In this document: in pieces, positions 33,103 to 45,480 of the stretch | Position numbering within the stretch: position 1 is the first letter of the stretch | How the letters are laid out: each line of letters begins with the position of its first letter | From: Lithospermum erythrorhizon | Lineage: Eukaryota; Streptophyta; Magnoliopsida; Boraginales; Boraginaceae | Reading direction: 5' to 3' | Length of the DNA stretch: 64,000 nucleotides | Assembly: GCA_019722365.1 (NCBI GenBank) | Contig: JADFUC010000269.1 | Coordinates: 48,624 to 112,623 of the forward strand | Program-made: the position numbers and the translations under genes | The notes under the pieces: model-generated | The model's input: the letters and a program-made list of their open reading frames with translations, nothing else | The model's database searches: none | What the model was told of the DNA's origin: nothing

Positions 33103-33290
33103 TTTATTATATACGCTTAGTGAAAAGAATGTTTTTTGATACACCTAGGACATGGATTCTATATGAACCAATGGATCGTGACAAGTCGTTACTACTAGCA
33201 ATGACTTCTTCTTTCATTACTTTATTCTTTTTATATCCTTCTCCTTTGTTCTCAGTTACTCATCAAATGGCACTCAGTTTATATCTTTAA
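33103..33290 (+). CDS. nad2: nad2 exon 5
   Basis: This 188-bp exon encodes YYIRLVKRMFFDTPRTWILY through HQMALSLYL and a TAA stop, the conserved Nad2 C-terminus, with no break. Its length equals the family value I recall. An in-frame GTG at 33084 lies in the intron and is not a start. Confidence 0.93.
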
Positions 33291-35963
33291 GTTCGATCAT
33301 TGACAAGGTGAAAAGAAAGGGGTGAGATAGGCAAGAGGTAGCTTTCCTTTATCATATATATGATATGGGCGGGCCTTTTTAGCAAAAAAAAGGTGATCAA
33401 CTATAGGTTGTAGTCTTCTTGGCATATCAAGTCAAGAGGGCGAGGCTCCTAGCAATGGGGGGAAAGGGGAGTGGGTAAGCGGGCTCCTTTCACTTGACTA
33501 TTTAGGTTAGTTAAGATTGATCTTAGATCTAAAATTGGGAAGATCCTAAGTTAATAGGTTCAGAATGCCCGGATCACAATCCGGAATGGATAAAAGACCA
33601 AGGATGATTGTTAGGCCGAAAGGCGCATGGGTTGACTCTCTTTCTTTCTATGAGTTAGCAGGTGAAAAGTCAAGACTAGTGTTTCGAAATCCGGCTGCCA
33701 TTGAAAGAGAAGAGAGTTCCGTGACTTCCGGGCTTAGCAGTCAAAAAAGAAGGAATGACCAAAAGAATGATGAAGGAAATCGACTGGGCGAAAGGGCTGC
33801 CCAAGGTGGGGTAGAGGCTGGTCGTAGATCAGAAGACAACAAGGGCTTGAGATATTCGTAATACTGAAATCGAGAAAGTGATGCCTATCGACCTCAGACG
33901 ACCAATTGAGCCCTATGATGTCCTTCATAATATAGGAATTCAAATAAGAGGTGAAGAAAAGTTGAAGATTAAGCAAACAACTCCTGATACAAAGAAGACC
34001 CCTAAAAAGCCTGCATTCCGTTTTGTCCCAAAAAGTCAGAAGAAGCATGGTGAGTCAGCTTTTATGCCAATTCAAGATGAGAGTTCCACTTCGCTTTAAA
34101 GTATAGGGAGGATATCTGAGTCGATAAGGACCATATTCAAAAGAGAAATAAGTGGATTGAGTGTACTTTAATACAAAAAATGAAATAGAACATCAACATT
34201 TCCTCATCCCTCCGAGACATGATCATCATCCTAAAAGCATCCGGATGCATCACCTGGAAATGCTTGGGCCCAAAGACAACAGCTAAAGGGAGATGAAGTT
34301 ATTACGCTTCTCAAAGGAGCTTTACTAATAGGGGTATAGGTTTTGTGGTTTTCTGCTGGTTTTGTTTTTACCTTCGCTTGGGATGTGGAAACAAGAGAGG
34401 TCAACTGAGTGGAAGCCAAACGACGGCTGTGATCGATCCGAAGAACCACAGATGATTCCTTGCTTCCCCTCGTGCTACCATGAGATTCTTGCCCGGCTTT
34501 CTTCGGTTTTCTAACTTAAGAAGGCTGCAGAATGAGGATCACTTCCGGAACCCTCATAGGGGAATGTTTATCCAAAGCTCTCCAACGTTGCGGAGCCTTC
34601 GGCCGTGAAGCTTAGCTTGCTTTTAGCAGCCATGTGACAGATTAAAGTTCGTGGTAGGCGTAGGGTTTCCTCGGCATACTTGTACAAGCAAAGCGAAGAG
34701 CTAGAGGGTCGGATGAACATCGTATGTAGTGTAGAATAATATTTGAAGCCTTTTGAACAAGCGAGGAACGAGGACCACAAGCTCCGCTAAGCGCTCGACA
34801 TGCAAAGTTAGCTTAAAACATGTTCATCATGTGATTTCTTGTCTTCTCTAAGATATTTCTAGTTAGACTTGATCCTTGATCAAATGACTCCTGAAACATA
34901 AAGTAAGAAACCATAGACTGTTTGGGACTCAAAAAGATTCAAAAGAATCAGTAAACAGCAAGCAAAGAGACTACAAGTTGAAAACTAAGCTGTGGCGTCG
35001 CCTATGCATAATGTAAAGAGTCTGGTGAAGAAAAAGAGTCAATCTGGCTAAATCAAGGCAAGAGTGCTTTCTCGAGGGGTTAGATCCAGGTATGATCTTG
35101 CTGCTGGGTGCTTTACGCCTCACGCCCTACTTTAGACTACTTCTTCCTTTCCATGGTCTAGCTAACCCCTTATTATACGCATCTATTGGGCAAAAAGAAG
35201 CATCGCATTCCTTCCTCCACTCTTTTCCTTCGTTCCTAGCCATCTAGAGACTCAATTTCCAAGTTGCTGTCCTTCGCTTTCTAAGTCCATCTCTTAGGAC
35301 TTCTGTTACATCCCTTGGGAAGTTCTTCTACCTTCGATCGAGTGAAAGCCAGGGCTAGGGCAAAGATCTATTCGGTGAATGTGAACAAGCCAGGAAAGCT
35401 AGTGCTCGTGAATGCCCTTACATGCATATTAGAGTACCAATCCCATGCCGAGAAAAGAGTCCCTAGGCCCTATCTGAGAAGGAAAGCCTTAACGCCCTTG
35501 CTTTCGTAACCCGTGCTTGATGCAATAACCGCAACGAGAGTAAGCGCTGTTGGATAGAAGACTGGTATAGAATCCGCTGTGGGAAGAGAAGACCACGTAG
35601 CCTTGCTATGCTAAAGGAATGGATTCGACTCTTTAGGGAGTGACCCGAGGGTGATATCATAAGCTGTTGTCGGAATAAGTGGTAATATCATCGATAAGAA
35701 TTAGCCAATTTCTCCTCTTTTATAGCATCTTAAAGTGGACGTTACAATATAAAGAATCCTGGCATATCCCTCTGTTAGCCTACTTTCCCTAGAGTCCTCA
35801 AGTCAACTAATCAGAAAGAAAAGAAGAAGAGTTTACTTCTTGAATAAGAAGCTTCATAGAATACCATTGATGGTAGGATTGTGACACAATAAAGTCAGAA
35901 CAATTCTTTTTTTGGTTGGGATACGCAAAATGATTCTTTACCCTCTGCATTGTCTTCAAATCC
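33291..35963. other. Gene-poor region downstream of nad2
   Basis: No recognised gene in 2.7 kb. Two plus-strand frames, 33565-33861 and 33878-34099, are rich in charged residues (for example KKTPKKPAFRFVPKSQKK) and look more protein-like than most, but I cannot assign them; remnants of a retroelement Gag are possible. Other frames are unsupported. Confidence 0.35.
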
Positions 35964-36176
35964 GTGTTAATCAAATCCAAATATGAAGCGGCTAAGAGAC
36001 CTGTTAGGAGGAGGAATTTCAAGCAGAATGCGACTGACAAAGGTGGTGAAGCCCCTAATAGGCAGGGTGGTGTAGGGGTGAGTCAGGTTCAGCGTACGTC
36101 GGAGAACGGTGCCTCAGACAGGATGGAATTGGGGTCACGTTTTGCCCTCTTGGCCAATGTGCAAGAAGATCTTTAG
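35964..36176 (+). pseudogene. Possible LINE ORF1 C-terminal fragment
   Basis: The frame has a basic linker (AAKRPVRRRNFKQNA, then glycine-rich GGVGVSQVQ) ending in MELGSRFALLANVQEDL. A GSRFxxLxxxxE motif at the end of a basic linker is common in the ORF1 proteins of plant LINEs. Further down, near 36470, a frame starting MRILLWGWRSRG weakly recalls the beginning of LINE endonuclease. The assignment is tentative. Confidence 0.35.
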
Positions 36177-38008
36177 CCCAGACATGAGAGGAAGTGGTGG
36201 GCCAAAGGATAAGTGGTGAGGCTATTGTGACAAGGCCTCTGTTGAAAAGAGGCCCAGGTCAGTCAGAAGAACAAGGTCGCAGCCCAAGTTGATCTCAATA
36301 AAGGCCCAACAGTTCCCACGGTCTTTAAGACCTTTGCTTCTCAGCTTAAATCTCAGGCAAGGAGATTGAAATGAAGTAATCAAGTTAAGAGCGTGAACAG
36401 TGAAATGGAGAGGGTTTGTCGCGGTAATCTTGTTGGGGCAGCTGGGGATGACGAATTACATAGTCTGGATATGAGGATCCTATTGTGGGGATGGAGATCT
36501 CGAGGATGCAGTTCGTGCTTCGACCGATGATAGGACAGACTTGAGCTTTTCTTCTGCATTGGAAACTGCCGTACCAGAAAGATCTTATCATGGCGTATAG
36601 AATGCATCTGTTCATGAATCGGGGTAGCTAATTTGGACACGTCTTTGTGAGCTCTTCCGATTGTTTTCCTTTTTATTTCGCTCCAAGCTTCAAGTTTAGT
36701 GTTGGGACTGGGACTAATGGAACTCAGGCTTACTCGGAAATTGGGCCTTCCCCTCTTTCTCTTCGTCCCGGGTGGATAGAGCCCTTGTACCCTTCACTAA
36801 AGGGGATTTGCTCCGAGCTTGGCCGCATCAAATTCAGGAAGTGGCACCGCTTTTGGCGATTGGCAAGACATACCTCGAGTGAGCGCTGCCTGAACGAAGC
36901 GTGGGCGTGCTACCGCGGGAGGCGCCGAATCCTTGCAAGAGGGAGGTACTAAGCGGGATCGACCGACCGGTCAAAGCCAAGTCCAGACGAGCTGTCTAAA
37001 AGCTACGGTCAAAATCAATCCGTTTTGAAAATAAACCACTAATACGCCTTAGGTACTCTTTGAAGTCCGTGTAAGGCGGAGGGAATAAAGGGACCTGCAG
37101 GAGGCTGAAAAGCCGTAGTGCGCTAGCGCTAGTGAGTTAGCGCAACAACTTAGTGTCTTGTTTCTTCTGCTGCTTCTTTTTCTTTTCTATTTAGATTTAG
37201 CGGTTGCTAATGCTTGTAGCTTGCTTCTGTCCTTAGTCAATTTTGGACTGAAGCTGTTCCTGCTATATTTCTTTAAACCGAATACCTTCCTCTGTCATCT
37301 CTGGTCTGTCTCTTTGAGAGAATTTTTATATCCCGACTGACTATGAAGAGCTTCGGAGTCTATCGGGAAGATGTGATGGTAACCCCGCAGCTTTGTCTAG
37401 AACCGCGTCCTGCCGTGTAGGAAGACTCACCCTAGCCAATTATAGCGCGACCCCACCCCAACTCTAGCTGAGAAGCCCCCTCCACTCCACCTTCCCCCTT
37501 TCCGTGTGTCCAAAAGCCCGCCCGCCCGGTTTAGGAGCCCCTTTCCGATTCCCTCACCCAATCTCATGAGAAGCAAGCCCAGTAGGCCCTGCCTTAACCT
37601 GTCCTCAGACAGCCAGCCTTCACCAGGCTGCTGGCATTGCTAAATGCTCCGCCGCGAAGCAAGCTTTCCCGAATACGACAGATGCGGAAGTGGCTAAAGA
37701 AGTCGGAGGAAGAAAGTAGTTGGACAACTGTATACACGAGGGTACATTAGTATTATGGGAATTGGCAACATTGACAGAAAGGGGAAGAGGTAGGAAAAAA
37801 CTTTTTTAGGTGTAGCTCTACTAAAGTCGTCGGCCTAACCTTCTACTTTTAACTAAAGGCGAACAGCCGGCATTGCAAGCAAATAGAGAGCTCCCGCCCG
37901 TTTGAGCCGTTGCGAGCCGGAAAGCGTACCGGCAGTTTGAGTCGCGAAAGGGCCGCTTGCAACAATTAGATTATTTTAGAATCAAAAATATATAATATAT
38001 TATATATT
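36177..38008. other. Gene-free region
   Basis: No gene recognised. It includes a GGCT-GAAA-AGCC hairpin at 37103-37114 and, near its end (37985-38008), an AT-rich palindromic run just before a longer hairpin. Confidence 0.4.
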
Positions 38009-38060
38009 ATAAACAATAAGAAAAAAAAATTGATAAAAAAAGGATTTTCTTATTGTTTAT
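38009..38060 (+). repeat. 16-bp inverted repeat (hairpin) upstream of trnI
   Basis: ATAAACAATAAGAAAA at 38009-38024 is the perfect complement of TTTTCTTATTGTTTAT at 38045-38060, with a 20-base A-rich loop. The hairpin lies 96 bp before the tRNA at 38157. It is AT-rich and could affect transcript processing or mark a recombination scar. Confidence 0.8.
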
Positions 38061-38156
38061 ATTTGTTCATTCCTGGGAAGAAGAAGAAGCAGATAGAGCA
38101 AAGGCCTCCTCTTTCCGTCCGCTCTTCCCGAAGTGAGCGAATTGCATGTAGAGTAG

Positions 38157-38230
38157 GGGCTTATAGTTTAATTGGTTGAAACGTACCGCTCATAACGGTG
38201 ATATTGTAGGTTCGAGCCCTACTAAGCCTA
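38157..38230 (+). tRNA. trnI: tRNA-Ile (CAU, lysidine type); tRNA-Met is the alternative
   Basis: The sequence GGGCTTATAGTTTAATTGG to CCTACTAAGCCTA folds with a 7-bp acceptor stem (GGGCTTA with TAAGCCT), anticodon CAT at 38191-38193 in loop CTCATAA, and a T-arm with GGTTCGAGCCC. I recall this as the native mitochondrial trnI whose C34 is changed to lysidine so that it reads AUA. From sequence alone an elongator tRNA-Met cannot be fully excluded. No damage is seen. Confidence 0.85.
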
Positions 38231-39163
38231 CCTTTTCACCTTCGGTGGCTTTACCTGATACAAGGCAGTCGAAGTTCCCGCCACCCTGCAGATCTCAATC
38301 TAGCGACGGCACTTGGAATCACACTGCTGCCGCTTCCCTTCGGGCACGCCTCCTACGCTTATCACTCACCTACGCTCTTGCAGTATGCCCCTACGGTGTA
38401 ATACGCGAAGCAGCTGAGCCATAGCTCAAAGATCGCTATATTCTTGCAATAGCGAAGGATCGAAGAGCGAAGTTACGTCTTTAGGCGAAGAGCGATAGCG
38501 AAACCCTTAAGTCTTATTGTTTTGTTCCCGAACAACGATCATTCATTACGGCCGGCCCGACCAAAGACTGAAAGCCCGGTCCGGGCAAGCTATATTATGG
38601 AACTGATCTGACCGAACTGGGTCTAATGGAACAAGATCTCGATCTTAATAAGGAATTGAAATCTTGAAGGGCCGGCAAGAATCAATGCGATAGCGAGGTT
38701 GAGCAGTAGCGAAGGCCTGGTTCATACTCTAAGAGAGAGTAGATGCGAAGGTTCGGATCGAAGATCTTCGCGAGACGGCCCCAGAGCACCATAGCATGTC
38801 GGGAATAAGGGAGGACATACTGAACGTAACCACTCCCTTGGTTGGGGGCTGTGCCGCCCCTATCCTTTCAATTTATGGATTCCCAGGTCTTTTTTATTCT
38901 CACTGTTGGAAGACGACCTGATCAGGTTCACCATTTCTTTGCTGAAGGCGCTGTTAAGCCCCTAAGTTTGAATTCCACCGAATTGCCCTTATTCCGATTC
39001 CGAAAGTCTAAAGTCCTTCTCACACTTTCACCAATTCCGACTTAATACCTTTCTTTATGGATATTTGAAGGAGAGCTTTGTCACTTTTTTCTAAAAAATA
39101 GATTCGAAGAATGAGTTTGATTCTCCCTAAAATCATTTTGTTGGAAAAAAAAAGGAGCTTTTT
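38231..39163. other. Spacer after trnI with 76-bp repeat copy 2
   Basis: Apart from the exact repeat of nad5 intron 1 sequence (38784-38859), nothing is recognised. Frames at 38176-38424 and 38842-39045 overlap the tRNA or the repeat and are unsupported. Confidence 0.4.
38784..38859 (+). repeat. 76-bp exact direct repeat, copy 2
   Basis: Identical by eye to 21659-21734 and in the same orientation, with different flanks. Short repeats like this allow rare recombination in plant mitochondrial genomes; direct orientation would loop out the 17 kb between them, containing nad5 exon 2, three tRNAs and nad2 exons 3-5. Confidence 0.9.
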
Positions 39164-39935
39164 TTGTTATTTGTTAAAGGACTCACTATTGTAGATAAGA
39201 TCTCCTTGGCTCACGAGGTGGCAACAAGTGATAGGGGATTTTTGCCTAAAGGCTTAATAGGAGGGATGGGGGGGTCAAAAGAAAGTCAGGATATGGCAAA
39301 AGCATCTTTTTGGATCGAATGGGCTTTTGTGAGAAATGGCGGAATTTTTAAAATGGATGTTTATGTAATGAACACTTTGGAGTGCTTGTGGATGGTGTGC
39401 CACATGGGTACTTTCCAAGTGATCGAGGGCTGCGACAAGGGTTCCAAATCTAGCCTGTTTATTTTAGCTGAAGAAGTGCTAAGCCGAGGCCTACAGGAGT
39501 TGGTATCATTGAAAATGATAAGACCTTTCCATGCTTCGAGATCGTGCCCAGCACTCTCCCACTTTCTCTTTGCGAACGATGTTCTAATATTATCTAATAG
39601 CCAGAAACTGAATCTTAAGAAGCTTAAAATCTTTCTGGAAACAAGTAAGAAGCTGATTGTAATCTTGTAATGGCCAAAACAAAAGGTCAATTTTTCGATA
39701 AGAGCCAGTGCTTCCTCTCTAACAGAGCTCCTCGCAGAAATCCCAGATCATTGAAGAGGAATCCTAAATGGTAGTTTTCCTATTTAGTACCTGGATGTTT
39801 TCTTGTCCCTCAATAGAATAAAGAGAGAACCTGAAGAAAATGAAAAAGAGAATCTTTGGTTGGACAAAATTGTTGTCCTCCGAAGGTCGACTAAGGCTTA
39901 TTAAACATGTTCAAGTTTTTTCCAACATTAGCCGG
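39164..39935 (+). pseudogene. LINE reverse transcriptase fragment, catalytic motif altered
   Basis: The frame 39164-39670 has, in order, DKISLAHEVAT, a damaged RQGDPLS block (CDKGSKSSLFILAEEVLSRG), HFLFANDVLILSN and KKLKIFLE. These are middle and palm motifs of plant LINE reverse transcriptases. The FADD catalytic pair reads FAND, an Asp-to-Asn change at 39575-39577 that should kill activity. After the stop, shifted frames to about 39935 still show FLSNRAPR and KRIFGWTK, the usual thumb-region motifs. A LINE piece at 60311-60640 covers the preceding part of such a protein. Confidence 0.8.
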
Positions 39936-42900
39936 CTTACACTTCGGCTACTAATAAGGGGATAAGACCTTACAACTAGATTGGATATGATCCCTTCTCT
40001 CCAGTGAGTGCAGTGAAGGACTCTCGCCTCACCAAGGTTTGACTTATGGCATCATCGACTTGCTTTTCAATCTAAACTCATAACCAGAAAAAAAAACCTC
40101 TCTCTTTCAGGGATCAGTCCTGTCCCTAGATGTAGTCAATCAGCGGACATCAGCAAGCTATGCACCTTCACTGAATGTTAATGAAGGAAAGCCCTTTCAT
40201 CCTAATCTCATCTACTGAAAAGGGGAATTTCGTTTTTCCTTGAACGTATTCCCCTCAGTCAATTTGTAGCTAATGAAGGTTACCTTCTGTGCCAGTCTGA
40301 CTATAAGGGGAGAAGACCAAATTCCTAGATTCATATCTATTCGTCTTAGCCCTTCTCCTTCTTCGGCGATTCAATCCGACATTGACCCCTTTTCCCCTAT
40401 TTGATTTTGCCGCATCTAATACCTGATCTGCAAAAAGGAAGGACAGCTAGAAGGATCTTGGAAGACCGGGGATTGATTATAGATACTGAAATAAAAGACG
40501 AACTAGGATTCAAAATAAGTCCTTACCTAAATGGTTCTGATATCAGTAGTGTGAACTCTTCTTCAACACTTGGTACTTGACTTGACGGCTTGAAGCCTAA
40601 GACTAAGGGAATCTGGTTTAAACGGATTGAGAGTAGCTTCTGTCCTGACTAATTGTTCTTTGTCTAAGTTTGCCTTTTACTTGTCTAATGAAAGAGTATT
40701 TGAAAGAATCGAAGGGGATTGGCAAACGCATTCAGCATCAGGATCGGCTGTAGCAACCCCCTCTTTTGTTTAGTATTTGATCCTCAACCTATAGTCCTTT
40801 GATAATACGAGTGTAGGAAAGCTTTAAGAGCAAATCCTCATGTCTCTCTCAAACGCTCTCTCTGGGGAGCCTGCCCTTTCCATTTCCATTCCCTTCCTCA
40901 CTAGCTGTAGTTGATCATCAGAGTTTTCTCCCTAAGATAAACTTCTTACTCTTTCCTTTCAATCAACATATGTTTTGTTTGATACCTCTACCTCTTTCTT
41001 TTCCTATATTAGATGACTTAGTCTTACGTTTAGCCTTATAGTGAATGCCTAAGAAGGGAGGCTCTCGTGCTTCACTGATGTAGCTGATTCAGTCTACCGC
41101 TTTCTCCATGCAGCGACACACAGAGCCAATTGAGAATAGACTTTGAATAGATAGTAAGAAGAAGGCATTTTACTTTTTGAACTTTGGGCTTGGAAGGAAG
41201 TGAACATCTTCGGTTTACCAGATGGTTAGTGGGCGGTGTACATTAATTTGAAGTTCCAGCCAGGGTATAGGAATCATATTAAACAGAAGCAAAGTCCCTT
41301 TCATGGGTATTCAGTAGGCTTAAAGCCATTCAAGGAGGGGAAGTGGGTATCAAACTAGAATCTAGAGAAGGTGGTTTGACCACTTCGTTCAGTTAAGTTA
41401 ACAGGTCTAGCTCAAATCTATAAGCCTCCTTTTCCTTATCCCATGGGATAACTCTACAGCACTAAGAAATGGCGAACCCTCACAAGAGCTATGTGAAGTC
41501 TCACTGGTTAACTTCCAGGTTTTCAAGAATAGATCTTATTGTTAAGCATACCGGCGTCTGCGCGGGAGCAGATTTGCCGATGGATGGAAGGCTGCTGCTC
41601 TGTCTGCCATCGAGTTATCGGTTTCAAAATAGCATTTCTATTTTGCAGGTCATTCCATATCTGGTTCGAAAGGGTTGATGTAATTAAACGACTAAGAGTA
41701 GCCCTTTCACCTTTATTCGGGTATAGATTTTTGAACAACGGAATCGTAAAAAGGAAGATGCGCGTCATCGTCTTCAGTTGTCTACCGTACTTGATCAGTC
41801 AAGGTTGATTCCTCCGGCATTCATTCTAATCTGAAGTATAGAGCGCCAACTCCACCCTTTAAATAAGAAAAGAGGCATTTTGAACTCTTGTGTTTACTTC
41901 TTTCTAGCTTCTTTTCGTATTGTGCTAACCATATATAGCCTCTTGTTCTGCGTGATTGGTAATGTAACTGGCAGTGAAATTGCAAGATGAATAAAAAGTA
42001 GGCAGAAAAAGACAAGACCGGATAAGGCATCAACCTTTCTATCCATTAATCTGTCTATAAATTCCTATAAGAAGAATGGTTCCTAACCTCTTGGAAGTTT
42101 TTTCGGTAACCTCAACGATTAGACGTAAGATTCATTCTAGCGCGCAAGACAAACTCATCTCAGATGCAGACTTTGATTCCGTCATGCCAGGAAATTGGAA
42201 TCACTCTCCACCTTGCTCGAACTTCGAACCATCCTTTTTCTAGACAGAATTTCTAGTTTTCGTCACATCAAAGGAAGCTTTTTCTTTGCGGATCGAGATA
42301 AGAACAAGGTAGTGAAATGGCCTTGTTGGTATGCCTTCACAAAGCGACACAAGGTAAACCCTTTGTGGATGCCGCTTGACTTCTATCGTTCAAGAGGACA
42401 GTATGAGTTGCACGACGTGCCAGATCAAAGCCTAATCTTAGTAATAATAAAGTCTTTTACTTTTCAAAAAACATGCCAGAGGAAAAGAAGATGGGCAGGC
42501 CTGATCGTTTATACAGACAAAAACCCTATCGCTCGGTTAGATAAGAGCCCAGGCACAAATGATGATATCTTCCTCTCTTGTTGGTGACTTGTCCCGACTT
42601 GAATGAAGCGGAAACCCGAGGTCAGAGCTTGCTATAGCTATAAACCTAGAGAGAAGACGAGACCAAAGAAGAGAAGCAGCTGCACCTAGAGTCTGCATCT
42701 TAGCGTCTGCGTCTTGTGCCTAGCTTCCTACTAGCTACAGGCAAAGAGCGGATATATCGGTTGCAGCTGCCGCTGTTAGTTCCATAGCCTAGCTACCATC
42801 CAATCTATTTTCTATTTTGTTTGTTTTGTCTTGATTTGACCACTCACAGCCGAAGGTAATCGTTTCTTTTCTTTTCTTTTGAGGGTTATATCAAGCCTGA

Positions 42901-45480
42901 GGCAGAGAATGTATGTTTGCAGTAAGCTAGCGATGATGGATGCTGAATCAACATCACACTATTACTTTACATTTATCCTTGCTATAGGTACGAGCTTCTT
43001 CTGTCTTGCTATTGATTAGATCGTATTTCTTATTTTATTATTACTAATATCTTCCCTTCCTTCCTGTGCTTGTAGTTCCCCCGGATAGCCAGATACGGAT
43101 GAAGGGGTTCAGTCTGTCAAGATTCACTATTTCCCTGTGGTTTCTTGGATAAAAGTCCCCCGTCACTCCGCCAATAAAGGGGGTCAAGTATCCTCAAGCC
43201 AGGGTCCGACAAACCGTGGGAGGCTACTGCCATGGCACTATCAGATGCTTCGGGCGCTAGTTTGAGTTGTCATTCGTAGGTGCTTTTGGTATCTATTATG
43301 GATAGATCGACTGTTCGGAACGATAATAATATCTTCCCGCTCGGTGACAGCTTAGCGCTTGGTCTCCTTCGTTGACTATTAGTTGAATAAGGTCTCTAGG
43401 CTTCTTGTTTTTCACTAGCTAGTATGAGATTGAGGGGTGAGACCCAAACCCAAAAAGGAAGATAAGGCAGCAAGTTAGCCTGCTTCCTATATATGGATTG
43501 CTGCTGTCTGCTGTTAGTTCTTGACAGAGGAGGAGCGTAAGGGCTAACATACCTGTAGTTTCTCTTTTGAGAGCTATATGTTGTTAGATGAGTTTCGTGA
43601 GATCTTGTGCCTCAATGGAGGATAGACGGGATTACACTCGTGGAATGGCCTCAGGTGACCCAGCTTCGAAACTACTATCTAATAAGTAGATAGGCACACT
43701 CGCTAGAAGGAAGAAAGAAGGTTCGGTGGTTGTATAATTCCCAAGCGGAAAGTCGTCTACTTGCAAAGTAGATGGGGTGATCAGCGGCCCTTCCTGCGCC
43801 AACATACATCAGCGGCATGAGTGATGCGTCAGTATGAACATGAACTCCTTATTCCAATCAGAGCCGGATTGGGCTGATGATGACAGCAAAATTCATCTGC
43901 ATGCTTATTAAGGGCTTAATCCTGTTCGGTCTCACAACCGTTATACCTTTCTTCTTGCATGTTTATGTAGATATCATCCCGATCTGCGTGCGCTCGCTTT
44001 CAATCAAGATCATCTCTCTGATCCCGCTGGAAGGTTACACCAAAGAGTCACCAAGCGACTTATTACCATATTTTGAGATTTCGCGATCCGCTGCCGATGC
44101 CGCTCCTTCACACCCGAGATGCTCACTTCGTCAGCGATTTCCGACAAGTCTTTCTTCATTTTAAGCTTCTACTCGATTCTTATTTCTTTCCGCCCGTTGG
44201 AAATGTTTGATGCTTCTTGGGACCTTCATTCCGCTCCTTCCTTCATTTCGACTTCTATTCATTCCTGGGAAGCTGGGTTTCCGTTGGCATTTATAGAATC
44301 CATTTTAGGTTTTCGTCGAGATTGTGGTTGTTGATGTAGTTGCTTGTACTTTTTTTGCCCCGTTCTGTAGAATCCGTCTTTCTTACCTGCTTTGATCCTC
44401 TCTTCTATTGGTATTGAGGTTCAAGCCTCGGGAAACTCTTTCCCTTACTTTTTTTTTGAATGGGAACGGAGGATAATGACACTTGTACTGGGACTCTTAC
44501 TGTTGGATCCTCTTTCTTGCTCTCTATAATTCTTTTATTGCTTCATCTCATCCTTTCCTTCGTATCTGATTTCAAGATTGGAGTTTGGTGTGAATTTCTT
44601 CTTTTACCTTATGGAGCTCTTTCTTCCGCTTCCCCAATGCTTTATCTCAGCTCACTTGCTTATGTACCACTAGTATACCGTAGGTAATGGACCTATATGA
44701 CCAACTGGGTACAGCAGGATATGAAATCTATTTCATACCTCTTTCTTCTTTCGTTACGTTCCGTCAATTATGATTTGCTTGGTGGGTTTGCGGTCAGGCC
44801 TGACTCTTAAATAACTTCCTCTTTTAGTCTTTTCTTCGAATCCCTATCCTATGGTCGAGACTACACTTGCTCAAGCGACACTTGCGTGGCTGAGCTATGT
44901 TTAACCTGACGCGTTGCTGCTTACGTTCCTAGTAGTTTACCAGGTGAAGGAGCTAAGCCAGGAAGAAAAGAAAGACAGAATACGGAATGCTCGCTTCTTC
45001 AAGCAATCCATAATGCTAACCTTCAATAGAGTCTTCAATCCAGCTATAAGTCTAACCTTTTTTATATAGAGTATTAATGCTCGCAAGCAAGAAGCCAAGT
45101 AATCTCCTTTATTCCATCCATAAAGCAACCACTTCAAGCTAGTTGTTATTATCAGGTAGGCTTAAGCAAGAGCAGTTCTTCACCTGTACCAACCAAAGCT
45201 AAGCACTTTAAGCTCTTTCATGCTAGTACTTCTTCTCTTGTATTCATTATTGCTAGTAGTTGTTCAATAGTCTTCTTGATTTAATTAGAGTAGGTATAAA
45301 GTATGTATTTTAATACACACAATGCCTATGAGCGAGGAAGCGAGGGTCTGCAAGGCTGGAGACTTTTTTAGCTAATTCATGATAGTGGGTTTCTCTTGTC
45401 TAGTTATTGGCTTCTTAACTATTTATTAAATACAGTCTGCTTCTCTTACATACTAAGGTATAGTCTCTCTTCTCATTCAG
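39936..45480. other. Long unrecognised stretch (5.5 kb)
   Basis: I see no tRNA, rRNA, respiratory gene or retroelement motif. Frames such as 42195-42587 (130 codons, with GSFFFADRDKNKVVKWPCWY) and 43877-44164 are open but unassigned. Pyrimidine-rich tracts dominate the plus strand in places (around 44110-44640). Confidence 0.35.
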
